In this document: one piece after another, positions 9,394 to 18,303 of the stretch | Position numbering within the stretch: the stretch's first letter is position 1 | Layout: each line of letters starts with the position of its first letter | Assembly: GCF_002973595.1 (NCBI RefSeq) | Contig: NZ_PVEO01000003.1 | Location: forward strand, 62,001 to 126,000 | Reading direction: 5' to 3' | Origin: Jejuia pallidilutea | GTDB taxonomy: Bacteria > Bacteroidota > Bacteroidia > Flavobacteriales > Flavobacteriaceae | Length of the DNA: 64,000 nt | Translations under genes and position numbers: made by a program | Notes under the pieces: generated by a model | Databases searched by the model: none | Told to the model about the DNA's origin: nothing | The model's input: the letters and a program-made list of their open reading frames with translations, nothing else

Positions 9394-11520
9394 CTATTTA
9401 TGCAATTTTAACTGTATTCGCTTTCGCGGAACATCAACCTCTAAAACTTTTACGATAATTTGTTGATGTAAATGCACATGTTCGTTCACATCTTTTACAA
9501 ATGTATCTGAAAGATTAGATATATGAATTAAACCACTTTCTTTAATGCCAACATCTACAAAGCACCCAAAATTAGTAATATTATTAACGATACCTGGGAG
9601 TAATTGGCCTTCACGCAAATCGTTTATCGTCTTAATATTTTTATTAAAGGTAAATACTTTAGCTTGCTGGCGTATATCTAACCCTGGTTTTTCGAGTTCT
9701 TTAACAATGTCTTCAAGTGTTAACAAGCCAACCGAATCTGTACAGTAATTTTTTAAATTCAACTTTTGAAGTAGTGCTTTATTCCCAATTAAATCTTGAA
9801 CTGATTTTCCTAAATCTTTCGCCATTTTTTCTACAATTCCATAACTTTCTGGGTGAACCGCCGAATCATCTAACGGGTTTTTCGCGGCTTTTATTCTTAA
9901 AAAGGCAGCTCCTTGTTCAAAAGCCTTTCCGCCAAGGCGAGGTACTTTTTTAATATCTCCTCTAGAAAAAAACACGCTATTTTCGTTTCTATAATTAATA
10001 ATATTTTCGGCTAGTTTTGGGCCAATACCCGAAACGTAACCTAATAAAGACTTGCTGGCTGTATTAATATTTACGCCAACAGCATTTACACAATTTTCTA
10101 CAACTAAGTCCAACTGCTTTTGAAGTTTGGTTTGATCTACGTCATGTTGATACTGACCAACTCCAATAGATTTAGCATCTATCTTTACTAATTCGGCCAA
10201 TGGATCTTGCAACCGCCTCCCAATTGAAACAGCACCACGAACCGTTACATCGTAATTTGGAAACTCTTCTCTGGCTATTTTTGATGCCGAATAAATACTC
10301 GCCCCAGCTTCACTCACCACAAATACTTGTACGTCGTTTTTAAAATGTACTTTTCTTATTAACGCTTCGGTTTCTCTAGATGCGGTTCCGTTTCCAATGG
10401 CAATAGCTTCAATTTTATAGGCGTTAGTAAGTGAGCTTATTTTTTTTATAGCCCCTACACTGTCATTTTTTGGTGGATGCGGATAAATGGTTTCATTATA
10501 CAACAAACCGCCTTGGGCATCTAAACACACTACTTTGCAACCTGTTCTAAATCCAGGATCTATGGCTAAAACACGTTTTTCTCCAAGTGGCGCCCCTAGT
10601 AATAACTGCTTTAGGTTTTTTGCAAACACTTCTATAGCAGATTCATCGGCTTTCTCTTTTGCTACCTGAAGCGCTTCATTACTTAATGATGGTAACAATA
10701 AACGCTTGTAAGCATCTTTTGCAGCAATTTCAATATGTGTAGCACAGGCATTATTACTTTTTATAAATCGTCTTTCTATTTTATCTAAAGCTCTATCATC
10801 GTCAATTTCTACTTTTAGGCGAATAAATCCTTCTTTTTCTGCCCTTAAAATAGCTAGCAATCTATGTGATGGAATTCTGCTTAAGTTTTCTTCCCAATCA
10901 AAATAATCTCTAAATTTCTGGGCTTCTTCATCTTTAATTTTTGTTGTTACTGCCTTTGTTGAAATTATAGCAAAACGTTCTAGCTGGTACCGTATACTAT
11001 TCCTTATATCGGTACGTTCATTAATCCATTCTGAAATAATATGTCGTGCACCCTCTAAAGCATCTTCAATAGAAGTAATATTGTTTTTTACATATTTAAA
11101 TGCTATCGATTCTATATCGATAGTATTTTGGCTCATGATGATTTTTGCCAAAGGCTCTAAGCCGTTTTGTCTTGCTTTTTCAGCCTTGGTTTTTCGGCTC
11201 TTTTTATAAGGCAGGTATATATCTTCAAGCGTAAATAAATCTGGAGCTGCAACTATATTTTGTTTTAATTGTGGCGTTAAAACGTCTTGTGCTTCTAAAG
11301 CTTTTAAAATGGCATTTTTACGTTTTTCTAAAGCTTCAAATTGCTCTTTGTATTTAACGATTTCGCCTATTTGAACTTCGTCTAAATTTCCTGTACGTTC
11401 TTTTCTGTAACGCGAAATAAAGGGAATGGTACAATCTTCATTTAATAATTGTACTGTATTTTTAACAGATTGTTCTGGTAGTTGTGTATGGGAAATTATG
11501 TATTTTAGTTGTGCCGCCAT
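9394..11520 (-). CDS. tex: Tex family RNA-binding transcription accessory protein
   Basis: A 708-residue protein with the full Tex architecture. An N-terminal helical region (PFISRYRKERTGNLDE) is followed by the YqgF/RuvC-like domain (VLAIDPGFRTGCK, about 315-440). Helix-hairpin-helix repeats come next (LLGYVSGIGPKLAENII, about 490-560), and a C-terminal S1 RNA-binding domain (GIVNNITNFGCFVDVGI, about 640-705). Tex binds nucleic acid and associates with RNA polymerase; its exact role in this phylum is not settled. Length matches the family. It is the first gene of a probable two-gene operon with the downstream deacetylase-family gene. Confidence 0.96.
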   Translation of the reverse strand: MAAQLKYIISHTQLPEQSVKNTVQLLNEDCTIPFISRYRKERTGNLDEVQIGEIVKYKEQFEALEKRKNAILKALEAQDVLTPQLKQNIVAAPDLFTLEDIYLPYKKSRKTKAEKARQNGLEPLAKIIMSQNTIDIESIAFKYVKNNITSIEDALEGARHIISEWINERTDIRNSIRYQLERFAIISTKAVTTKIKDEEAQKFRDYFDWEENLSRIPSHRLLAILRAEKEGFIRLKVEIDDDRALDKIERRFIKSNNACATHIEIAAKDAYKRLLLPSLSNEALQVAKEKADESAIEVFAKNLKQLLLGAPLGEKRVLAIDPGFRTGCKVVCLDAQGGLLYNETIYPHPPKNDSVGAIKKISSLTNAYKIEAIAIGNGTASRETEALIRKVHFKNDVQVFVVSEAGASIYSASKIAREEFPNYDVTVRGAVSIGRRLQDPLAELVKIDAKSIGVGQYQHDVDQTKLQKQLDLVVENCVNAVGVNINTASKSLLGYVSGIGPKLAENIINYRNENSVFFSRGDIKKVPRLGGKAFEQGAAFLRIKAAKNPLDDSAVHPESYGIVEKMAKDLGKSVQDLIGNKALLQKLNLKNYCTDSVGLLTLEDIVKELEKPGLDIRQQAKVFTFNKNIKTINDLREGQLLPGIVNNITNFGCFVDVGIKESGLIHISNLSDTFVKDVNEHVHLHQQIIVKVLEVDVPRKRIQLKLHK

Positions 11521-11584
11521 TTATATTAAAATTATTTAGTAAAAATAAGGTTTATGTGTCATTTAAATTAATAAAATCAGCATC

Positions 11585-12049
11585 ATGAAACACCTATTAA
11601 AAGTGCTTTTTATTTTTATTTTAATACTTACAAGTTGCCAAAAAAAGATAACAGAAACTGATGTTACAGCAGATTTTAAAGCTGTAGAACAGGTTGTGCA
11701 ACATGTTTTTGATGATATTTGGAGTGCTAAAAAAGCAGAACTACTTACTAAATATCATACTGAAGATTTTATACTTTTAGAACATGGTGAAGTTTGGACA
11801 AACGATACCATTGCAAATTGGTGCGAACGCGCTAAAAAAAGAGATCAGGGAATAAAGCGTATTAATAGTTTTGATTTTTTTGAAGCAAAAAGAGAAGGTA
11901 ATCGTATATGGATGGCATATCATAATTATGCAACGATTAAAAAAGACACTTTAGAAAGAAATCTGCAATGGCTAGAGAGTATTGTAGCCATAAAAAAAGA
12001 TAGTGTTTGGAAATTAGAAATGATGCATTCTACTCGTGTAAATAGATAA
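11585..12049 (+). CDS. NTF2-like (SnoaL/DUF4440-type) lipoprotein
   Basis: A 154-residue protein with a lipoprotein signal peptide: hydrophobic residues 5-17, then LTSC with Cys18 as the lipidation site. The mature part has the NTF2-like cone fold pattern: a helix with VVQHVFDDIWSAKKAELLTKYHTEDF, then alternating strands ending in VWKLEMMHSTR. NTF2-like proteins may be enzymes or binding scaffolds, and nothing identifies a ligand. It diverges from tex across about 65 bases and appears monocistronic. Confidence 0.75.
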   Translation: MKHLLKVLFIFILILTSCQKKITETDVTADFKAVEQVVQHVFDDIWSAKKAELLTKYHTEDFILLEHGEVWTNDTIANWCERAKKRDQGIKRINSFDFFEAKREGNRIWMAYHNYATIKKDTLERNLQWLESIVAIKKDSVWKLEMMHSTRVNR

Positions 12050-12053
12050 AAAA

Positions 12054-12079
12054 ATGCTGAAATAAATTCAGCATGACAA
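12054..12079. repeat. Short hairpin repeat after the NTF2-like gene
   Basis: ATGCTGAA and TTCAGCAT form a perfect 8-bp inverted repeat around five bases, followed by GACAA. It begins 5 bases after the stop codon. It belongs to the same loose class of GCATGACA/GAATGACA repeats seen elsewhere in the window, and could help terminate the transcript. Confidence 0.5.
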
Positions 12080-12088
12080 TGAGTATAT

Positions 12089-12253
12089 TTAGGCCACTTT
12101 CTTAATTAAATCAAAGCAAGGGCATTTTTTGCAACGTTTGTTTTCGCCTTTTTTAAACTTTTTACAGCAACTGCTTTTTACTTTTTCAGGAAGTTCTATT
12201 CCTAATTTCCGTAATTTTTTAATTGCCTTTTTTTGTTTCTTTTTTTTGCCCAC
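12089..12253 (-). CDS. Small Lys/Cys-rich protein, GTG start
   Basis: A 54-residue reading frame reads from GTG at 12253 to TAA at 12089, with no in-frame ATG upstream. It begins GKKKKQKKAIKKLRKLGIEL and has two closely spaced cysteine groups, SSCCKKFKKG and KRCKKCPCFDLI, giving five Cys in about 24 residues. The two groups could bind a metal such as zinc or iron. Lys content is extreme, so it is very basic. I recall short proteins ending in a CxxCPCFDL-like motif in other Flavobacteriaceae, but the function is unknown. It lies downstream of ferritin on the same strand (74-base gap), so an iron or metal role is a possibility and no more. Confidence 0.7.
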   Translation of the reverse strand: MGKKKKQKKAIKKLRKLGIELPEKVKSSCCKKFKKGENKRCKKCPCFDLIKKVA

Positions 12254-12327
12254 AGAAAATGAAAATTCAATTCTGCGGACAAAAATAAGTTATTTTTATT
12301 AAATCTAAATAAGCTTAAGTGTTAAAA

Positions 12328-12846
12328 TTACTCAGGGTTGTCTATTGCTGCGGTAGTAACTGTTAAATTTTCAATATCTCTATCAAATAGGTACAGTCCG
12401 CCTTTGTCATCACCAATCATATTTATTTTATCAAGAATGGTACGCGCTACAGCTTCTTCCTCAATTTGTTCGGCTACATACCATTGTAAAAAGTTATGGG
12501 TAGCATAGTCTCTTTCCTGTAAGCTAATATGCACTAATTCGTTGATGCTTTGCGATACAAACACCTCATGTTCAAATAATTTTTCAAACATTTCTTTAAA
12601 CGATTTAAAGGTAATATTAGGCGCCTTTAGTTGCGATATTTTTGCGTGACCACCACGTTCGTTTACAAACTTTACCAATTTTAGCATGTGCTCGCGCTCT
12701 TCATCACTTTGGGCATACATAAAATTAGCAACACCTTCTAGCCCCTTAACCTCTGCCCAACAGGCCATGGCTAAGTATATTTGTGAAGATTCTGCTTCAA
12801 CGCGTATTTGGTTGTTTAAAGCTTCTTCTATTTTTTCTGATAACAT
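12328..12846 (-). CDS. Ferritin (non-haem, bacterial FtnA type)
   Basis: A 172-residue four-helix protein. The ferroxidase-centre residues are in place: Glu in RVEAESSQIYLAMA, then SDEEREHMLKLVKF with the EExxH pattern, and QWYVAEQIEEEAVARTIL with the second EQxxEE group. It oxidises Fe(II) and stores it as a mineral core inside a 24-subunit shell in the cytoplasm. It lies downstream of a terminator that separates it from the OmpA-like gene, so it probably has its own promoter. No Fur box was recognised by eye. Confidence 0.95.
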   Translation of the reverse strand: MLSEKIEEALNNQIRVEAESSQIYLAMACWAEVKGLEGVANFMYAQSDEEREHMLKLVKFVNERGGHAKISQLKAPNITFKSFKEMFEKLFEHEVFVSQSINELVHISLQERDYATHNFLQWYVAEQIEEEAVARTILDKINMIGDDKGGLYLFDRDIENLTVTTAAIDNPE

Positions 12847-12903
12847 AATTTTTGGTTTTTAGTAAAGTTAAAAAATTAGTGCTTAGGTTTTAATTTATAT
12901 GCA

Positions 12904-12937
12904 CAAAAAAACCCACCTTGTTAAAAAAAGTGGGTTA
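12904..12937 (-). terminator. Rho-independent terminator after the OmpA-like gene
   Basis: Read on the minus strand, AACCCAC pairs with GTGGGTT and is followed by a T run. It lies between the stop of the OmpA-like gene (12964) and the start of ferritin (12846). Confidence 0.85.
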
Positions 12938-12963
12938 AATCTATAGTGTATTTACTTAACTAA

Positions 12964-13674
12964 TTACTGTCCTGCATTATTTTTAGCCTCTTCAATCATT
13001 TTTTCGTTAGGAACTATGGCTACGTTAACACGCCTATTTTTAGCTCTACCAACTGAAGTTGAATTGTCGTATATAGGCTTGGTTTCGCCAAACCAGTTAG
13101 TATTAAGTCTACCGCTACTTACTCCATTTTTTTGTAAATAATTAGTAACTGCATACGCCCTATTCTTAGAAAGCGTCATATTATAATCGGCATCTCCTGT
13201 ACTATCGGTATGCCCCACTACCAAAATATTGGTGTTAGGGTACTCTTTAAATACACCAATAAGTTTGTTAAGTGTGGCTTGCGAGTCTGTATTTAGGTTA
13301 TACTTGTTAGTGGCAAAATAAACACCACTGCCGCTGCCGTCTTCAAATGTTACAACTATACCATCATCTACGCGTTCTACTTGGGCTCCTGGAATTTCCT
13401 CTTCTATTTTTTTGGCTTGTTTATCCATTTTATTTCCAATAATAACACCAGCAGCTCCACCTACTACACCGCCAATTACAGCGCCTAATTCGCCATTACC
13501 GCCTTTACCAACATTGTTTCCTATAATAGCTCCTAAAACAGCACCTCCAGCGGTACCAATTACAGCGCCTTTTTGTTTGTTATTTGCATTTTTAACTGCT
13601 TTACAATTTGTAAAAGCTATTAACACTGATGCTGTTAAAAAAAGCATCAAAATTTGTTTTATGTATGTTTTCAT
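12964..13674 (-). CDS. OmpA family lipoprotein with glycine-zipper segment
   Basis: A 236-residue protein. Residues 1-24 are a lipoprotein signal ending FTNC. Residues 36-85 are a glycine-rich zipper (AVIGTAGGAVLGAIIGN and GAVIGGVVGGAAGVIIGN), likely to insert in or lie along a membrane. Residues 110-220 are an OmpA-C peptidoglycan-binding domain, with VVGHTDSTGDADYNMTLS and the NRRVNVAI end motif. It probably links the outer membrane to peptidoglycan. It is the second gene of a likely pair with the upstream lipocalin-like gene (38-base gap) and is followed by a clear terminator. Confidence 0.92.
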   Translation of the reverse strand: MKTYIKQILMLFLTASVLIAFTNCKAVKNANNKQKGAVIGTAGGAVLGAIIGNNVGKGGNGELGAVIGGVVGGAAGVIIGNKMDKQAKKIEEEIPGAQVERVDDGIVVTFEDGSGSGVYFATNKYNLNTDSQATLNKLIGVFKEYPNTNILVVGHTDSTGDADYNMTLSKNRAYAVTNYLQKNGVSSGRLNTNWFGETKPIYDNSTSVGRAKNRRVNVAIVPNEKMIEEAKNNAGQ

Positions 13675-13712
13675 TATGTATATCGTTTATAATTTAAGAT
13701 TGAATTTTTATA

Positions 13713-14186
13713 CTACTGTAATTTTGTAAAATTCATGTTGATTACAAAAGGCTTTCCTTCTACACTTACACTTTGTTGCCATTGCATGTTTGTATCAGAT
13801 AATTGTGTGAGTTTTAAGCGAAACCCTTTATTGGTATCAGATTTGTATTTATCGTTAGTAGGCTTTAGCAAAAAATCATAAAGTCCCGTAGTTGCATCAA
13901 CTTCTTGAATATCGAATTTAAAATAACGATTACCCGTGTTGCATGTGGCATTTATAATACTGTAATTACCTTTATAATCGTTGGGAATAAATTGCCATCT
14001 ACTAGATTGAAAGCACGCTTTAGAAGTATCGCCTAGCAATGTAATATCGTAAGTTCCTGCTCTGTCGTAGGTTACCGATTCTAAAGACCAATTACCTTTT
14101 AAAGTGTTTTCGGCTTGCCGTATTACCTTAGAGCTTCCACAAGCCATTAAAAGGCTTACAAAAGCTAACATCATCATTTTTTTCAT
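13713..14186 (-). CDS. Lipocalin-like lipoprotein
   Basis: A 157-residue protein with a short lipoprotein signal (MKKMMMLAFVSLLMACGSS; Cys16 lipidated). The mature part has the lipocalin-like opening LKGNWSLESVTYDRAG and beta strands with alternating polarity through to the end. Such small lipoproteins are common in Flavobacteriaceae; ligands are unknown. The following gene, an OmpA-like lipoprotein, is 38 bases downstream on the same strand, suggesting a cell-envelope operon. Confidence 0.75.
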   Translation of the reverse strand: MKKMMMLAFVSLLMACGSSKVIRQAENTLKGNWSLESVTYDRAGTYDITLLGDTSKACFQSSRWQFIPNDYKGNYSIINATCNTGNRYFKFDIQEVDATTGLYDFLLKPTNDKYKSDTNKGFRLKLTQLSDTNMQWQQSVSVEGKPFVINMNFTKLQ

Positions 14187-14283
14187 ATTAAAGTAAGTTT
14201 TATTACTTATACGAAAATATAGTTATGCTAGATTATAGCTTGATGCTTATGGTTTAATTGTTGATTGATTTAGATGAAAAGAA

Positions 14284-16350
14284 CTAGCTTACCTGCAATC
14301 CATTCCCAACCCCAGCATCATCAGGATTCACAAAAACCAGCTTCCCATCTGGGGTCTCCGTCATTAAAATCATACCCTGACTTTCCACGCCTCTTAAAGC
14401 TCTTGGTGCTAGATTAACTAAAACGGTAACACGTTTGCCAATAACGTCTTTAGCAGAAAAACTTTCGGCTATTCCAGAAACAATGGTTCTAGTGTCTATA
14501 CCAGTATCTACTTTAAGTTTGAGTAGTTTTTTTGTTTTTGGCATTTTTTCGGCCTCTAAAATAGTACCTACACGAATATCCAGCTTAGTAAAATCTTCAA
14601 ACGATATTGTGTCTTTTTGGGGTTCAATAGCTTTATTTGCTGCTTCGTTAGCTTTTTTACTGGCTTCTAATTTATCCAATTGTTTTTGTATTGTTTCATC
14701 TTCTATTTTTGAGAATAATAATTCTGCTTTTCCTATGTTGTGCCCAGCAGGAATTAAAGTTTCTTTGGTTTTTACTTCATTCCAAGTGGTTTCCGCATCC
14801 AGTGCAGAATGACAAAGAATCTTTTTCAGTTTTTCAGAAGTAAATGGTAAAAACGGCTCGCTTAATGTTGCTAAAGCAGAAGCGATTTGAAGTGCTACAT
14901 ACATAATGGTTTTTGTGCGAACTTCGTCTTCCTTAATTACTTTCCAAGGTTCGGCATCGGCTAAGTACTTATTTCCTAGTCGTGCTAAATTCATCAATTC
15001 TTGTCCTGCTTCCCTAAAACGATAGCGTTCTATGGAGCTGGCGATAACATCTGGATAGGCTCTTACTGCGGCCAGCGTTTCCTGATCCACATCGTTAAAG
15101 TTTGATGGTTCTGGCACAATACCATTGTAGTATTTATTGGTTAATACCACAACGCGGTTAATAAAATTCCCAAAAATGGCCACCAGTTCGTTATTATTTC
15201 TCGCTTGAAAATCTTTCCATGTAAAATCGTTATCCTTAGTTTCGGGTGCATTGGCATTTAAGACATAACGCAAAACGTCTTGCTGCCCAGGGAATTCCTC
15301 TAAATATTCGGGTAACCAAACTGCCCAGTTTTTAGAGGTTGATAATTTATTGCCTTCTAAGTTTAAAAACTCGTTTGCAGGAACGTTATCGGGCAAAATA
15401 TAACTACCTTCTGCTTTTAACATGGCAGGGAAAATAATGCAGTGAAATACAATATTATCTTTCCCAATAAAATGTACCAATTTCGTGTCTTTATCTTTCC
15501 AATAGGGCTCCCAGTCTTTGCCTTCGCGTGCTGCCCATTCTTTTGTAGATGAAATATAACCAATAGGCGCATCAAACCAAACATATAATACTTTACCTTC
15601 GCCACCTTCAGCTGGAACGGGGATACCCCAATCTAAATCGCGTGTTACCGCTCTAGGGCGCAATCCATCATCAATCCACGATTTTACCTGTCCGTAAACA
15701 TTAGGTTTCCAGTCTTTTTTATGCCCTTCTAAAATCCATTCTTTTAAAAAATCCTCATAGTCATTCAAAGGTAAAAACCAATGCTTAGTTTCTTTTAAGG
15801 TTGGTGTATTTCCGGTTATTGCCGATTTTGGATTAATCAAATCTGTAGCGTTGTGGCTAGTACCGCAATTTTCGCACTGGTCGCCATAACTCTCTTCGTT
15901 ACCACATTTAGGGCAAGTGCCCACTACAAACCTATCTGCTAGAAATTGATTTGCCTCTTCATCGTACAATTGCTCTGAAGTTTCTTCTATAAACTTGCCT
16001 TTGTTATTTAATGTTTTAAAAAACTCAGAGGCAGTTTCATGATGAATGGGTGCGGTTGTTCGCGAATAATTATCGTAAGTAATACCAAAATCTTCAAAAG
16101 ATTTTTTAATAATTGCATGATATTTATCAACGATATCTTGAGGCGATACGCCCTCATTCTTAGCTTTTATGGTAATTGGCACACCATGTTCATCGCTTCC
16201 GCCAATAAACACCACATCATTTCCAGTTAAACGTAAATAGCGTGCGTAAATATCGGCAGGCACGTAAACTCCAGCTAAATGCCCAATATGTATAGGCCCG
16301 TTGGTATACGGTAATGCGGTTGTAATGGTATAGCGTTTTGGTGTGTTCAT
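14284..16350 (-). CDS. metG: Methionine-tRNA ligase with C-terminal tRNA-binding domain
   Basis: A 688-residue protein of usual length for MetRS with an EMAP/Trbp111-like tail. The HIGH motif is in [13 protein letters not shown] (residues 13-25). Zinc-knuckle cysteines are in [18 protein letters not shown], and the KMSKS equivalent is NKLSTSKNW. The C-terminal OB-fold begins at [19 protein letters not shown] (about 590) and promotes tRNA binding and dimerisation. It charges tRNA-Met in the cytoplasm. An odd stretch at residues about 510-519 (CHSALDAE) matches the translation of a common intergenic repeat and may be an in-frame insertion between the anticodon-binding and tail domains. Confidence 0.98.
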   Translation of the reverse strand: MNTPKRYTITTALPYTNGPIHIGHLAGVYVPADIYARYLRLTGNDVVFIGGSDEHGVPITIKAKNEGVSPQDIVDKYHAIIKKSFEDFGITYDNYSRTTAPIHHETASEFFKTLNNKGKFIEETSEQLYDEEANQFLADRFVVGTCPKCGNEESYGDQCENCGTSHNATDLINPKSAITGNTPTLKETKHWFLPLNDYEDFLKEWILEGHKKDWKPNVYGQVKSWIDDGLRPRAVTRDLDWGIPVPAEGGEGKVLYVWFDAPIGYISSTKEWAAREGKDWEPYWKDKDTKLVHFIGKDNIVFHCIIFPAMLKAEGSYILPDNVPANEFLNLEGNKLSTSKNWAVWLPEYLEEFPGQQDVLRYVLNANAPETKDNDFTWKDFQARNNNELVAIFGNFINRVVVLTNKYYNGIVPEPSNFNDVDQETLAAVRAYPDVIASSIERYRFREAGQELMNLARLGNKYLADAEPWKVIKEDEVRTKTIMYVALQIASALATLSEPFLPFTSEKLKKILCHSALDAETTWNEVKTKETLIPAGHNIGKAELLFSKIEDETIQKQLDKLEASKKANEAANKAIEPQKDTISFEDFTKLDIRVGTILEAEKMPKTKKLLKLKVDTGIDTRTIVSGIAESFSAKDVIGKRVTVLVNLAPRALRGVESQGMILMTETPDGKLVFVNPDDAGVGNGLQVS
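14791..14821 (-). repeat. Dispersed palindromic-type repeat inside metG
   Basis: On the minus strand the bases read GATTCTTTGTCATTCTGCAC and continue TGGATGCGGAA, translated as [10 protein letters not shown]. This word and its translation are familiar from dispersed intergenic repeats in other bacteria and fit the GAATGACA repeat class seen elsewhere in this window. It sits in the linker between metG domains and keeps the frame. That it is an insertion is inferred from pattern recall; alignment to other MetG proteins would settle it. Confidence 0.5.
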
Positions 16351-16415
16351 TAACTTAAAATTATATTACAACGCCATTGTAAAGAGGTTTACATGTGGCA
16401 AGCTTTTTAAAAATA

Positions 16416-16452
16416 GAGATTAAAAGATTACCATGCTTTTCTCGGAATGACG
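16416..16452. repeat. Decayed short dispersed repeat upstream of metG
   Basis: The stretch starts GAGATTAAAAGATTACCATG and ends CTCGGAATGACG. It follows the frame of the widespread repeat GAGATT...GCAATGACG, with several changes. It lies between the divergent metG and LD-carboxypeptidase genes, so it could influence either promoter. Confidence 0.4.
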
Positions 16453-16519
16453 TATCATTTTCAAGCCGTAAAAGTACACATTTTAAGAGCTTTTTAGAAA
16501 AAAAATGTACATTTACATT

Positions 16520-17539
16520 ATGTTGAAAAACCTACTAACATTAAGTGTGTATTGTGTTATTTTTTTCTTCGGAAATACAATAGCATTCTCACAACAAAAA
16601 GTATTACCTAAACACAATATGAGTTTAAAACAACCACCATTCTTAAAACAGGGCGATACTGTTGCTATTGTTGCTCCCGCAGGAATATTAAAAAATAGGG
16701 AAGGCGAGATAAACAAAGCAAAAGCCCTTTTAAAAAGCTGGGGATTACATGTGGTTATGGGCAAGTATGTTTATAATAAAGGAGCTCATTTTGCAGGAAC
16801 AGACGACGAACGTTGTGAAGATTTTCAAAATGCATTAGATAATAAAACTATAAGTGCCATTTGGAGCGCCCGCGGTGGTTATGGTAGCGTAAGAATATTG
16901 GATAAGTTAAACTGGACTAAATTTAAAGAAAACCCTAAATGGATTATTGGGTATTCTGATATTACTGCCATTCATTGCGAAGTACAAAATTTAGGATTTC
17001 AATCACTACACGCTATGATGTGTACGAGTTTACAAGATAATGCAGAAACTATTGCGGCAACCATTTCTTCATTTAAGGATGCTATTTTTGGAGAGCAGTT
17101 AAGCTATACTTTAAAAGGCTCTAAATACAACCAACCCGGTACGGTTTCCGCTCCTTTGGTGGGTGGCAACCTAACCATTTTACACACCATGCTGGGTTCT
17201 AAAACCAGTATTGATACTTCTGGTAAAATAGTATTTATTGAAGAAATTGGGGAATATAAGTACCATATAGATCGTATGTTACAAAGCTTAAAACGCGCTG
17301 GATATTTCGATGGATGCAAAGGATTAATTATTGGTGATATGACCAAAATTAAAAAGAATACTACGCCTTGGGGTACTTCTGTAGAGCAATTAATTTTAGA
17401 TGCGCTCTCTGAATATAATTTCCCAATTGCATTTAATATGAAAGCTGGCCATGAAAAAGACAATCGCGCACTTATTCTTGGCAAAACCATACTATTAGAG
17501 GTGAGCAAGGAACAATCCCTAATAAAATTTATCGATTAA
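16520..17539 (+). CDS. LD-carboxypeptidase (peptidase family S66), exported
   Basis: From the ATG at 16520 the product has 339 residues and a normal signal peptide (MLKNLLTLSVYCVIFFFGN, cleaved near AFSQQ). An ATG at 16505 would only add MYIYI in front and is less likely. S66 features: GDTVAIVAPAG at the start of the mature domain, the nucleophile Ser in IIGYSDITAIH, the catalytic Glu region VFIEEIGEYKYHIDRML, and the catalytic His in KAGHEKDNRAL. The enzyme cuts the L,D peptide bond of peptidoglycan tetrapeptides in wall recycling; the signal peptide places this one in the envelope. It appears monocistronic. Confidence 0.93.
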   Translation: MLKNLLTLSVYCVIFFFGNTIAFSQQKVLPKHNMSLKQPPFLKQGDTVAIVAPAGILKNREGEINKAKALLKSWGLHVVMGKYVYNKGAHFAGTDDERCEDFQNALDNKTISAIWSARGGYGSVRILDKLNWTKFKENPKWIIGYSDITAIHCEVQNLGFQSLHAMMCTSLQDNAETIAATISSFKDAIFGEQLSYTLKGSKYNQPGTVSAPLVGGNLTILHTMLGSKTSIDTSGKIVFIEEIGEYKYHIDRMLQSLKRAGYFDGCKGLIIGDMTKIKKNTTPWGTSVEQLILDALSEYNFPIAFNMKAGHEKDNRALILGKTILLEVSKEQSLIKFID

Positions 17540-17699
17540 CCACCAAGCAGCATTAAGTTGTTTATCGGACAAAAAGGCACTTTATAGGGTGCATGGTTTG
17601 TTAAACGTTTATAAATATACAATCACCTAATATTTTTAAAAATTGCCGATATGTGCAGTAAACTTGCATATAAATTGTAATCTTTAAAAAAGTCCCAAT

Positions 17700-17930
17700 A
17701 TGAAAAAAATACTAATCGCAAGTGCAATGATTTTATTGTCTATTAGCGTAAATGCTGAAGATATTATTAATACTGATTTAAATCTTTATAACCCTGACGT
17801 AAGAAAGTGTTTATTAGAAGCATCAAAAGAAAGTGGATGGGAATTAAAATCGGTATACACAAACGATAAAGACCAATTAGTAATGGTATTTGACAAAGGC
17901 GATACCACTAAAATTTACAAAAGCAAATAA
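17700..17930 (+). CDS. Small exported protein of unknown function
   Basis: A 76-residue protein with a clear signal peptide (MKKILIASAMILLSISVNA, cleaved before EDI). The 57-residue mature part has a single Cys and a predicted helix followed by strands ending DQLVMVFDKGDTTKIYK. I do not recognise a family. It has its own terminator 24 bases after the stop, which supports a real, separately transcribed gene. An 11-base word, GCATATAAATT, about 35 bases upstream of the start also occurs in the promoter block at 24601, though at a different spacing. Confidence 0.7.
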   Translation: MKKILIASAMILLSISVNAEDIINTDLNLYNPDVRKCLLEASKESGWELKSVYTNDKDQLVMVFDKGDTTKIYKSK

Positions 17931-17954
17931 CTATTATCAACAACAATGCTTCTT

Positions 17955-17991
17955 AACCAGCTATTCATCTCTCGTTTAGCTGGTTTTTTTT
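17955..17991 (+). terminator. Rho-independent terminator
   Basis: AACCAGCT pairs perfectly with AGCTGGTT around a 15-base loop, and the right arm runs into eight T residues. It ends the transcript of the small exported protein. Confidence 0.85.
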
Positions 17992-18126
17992 ATCCTAAAC
18001 TCGCATAAACACACCGCTATACTTCCGTTCTGTTATTTGAGTTAATATAAATATTATTCAAACAAAAGCTAATATTCAATTTCCATTAAATTAGTGTAAC
18101 TATCAAAATAAAACATTAATACAATT

Positions 18127-18303
18127 ATGAAAAAAGAAAAAGGAAATTTTGAATTTGTAAAAGAAGATGAGGATAACAAACGAAATTACATCTTCCAAAA
18201 AGATAAAATTACTAAGACAGGCACCATTATAGTAGCTGCTTTTTTAGTAGTACTTATAGTTGCCGTAATACTATCTGGAGTTTTAGTTGATTTTAAAGCT
18301 TAA
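18127..18303 (+). CDS. Small single-span membrane protein
   Basis: A 58-residue reading frame from ATG to TAA. The first 36 residues are charged ([20 protein letters not shown] and onward, ending KDKITKTG). Residues 37-55 are a strongly hydrophobic helix ([19 protein letters not shown]) and the tail is short. The N-terminus is therefore probably cytoplasmic. I do not recognise a family. The frame overlaps the stop of the converging TerB-DnaJ gene by 4 bases. The balanced protein-like composition and clean start support a real gene, but there is no further evidence. Confidence 0.6.
   Translation: MKKEKGNFEFVKEDEDNKRNYIFQKDKITKTGTIIVAAFLVVLIVAVILSGVLVDFKA

Noticed and set aside
17665-17675. 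GCATATAAATT upstream of the small exported protein at 17700, as in the AraC-linked promoter block
   Set aside because: Only the first 11 bases match, and the -33/-7 geometry is not reproduced; likely chance in AT-rich DNA.
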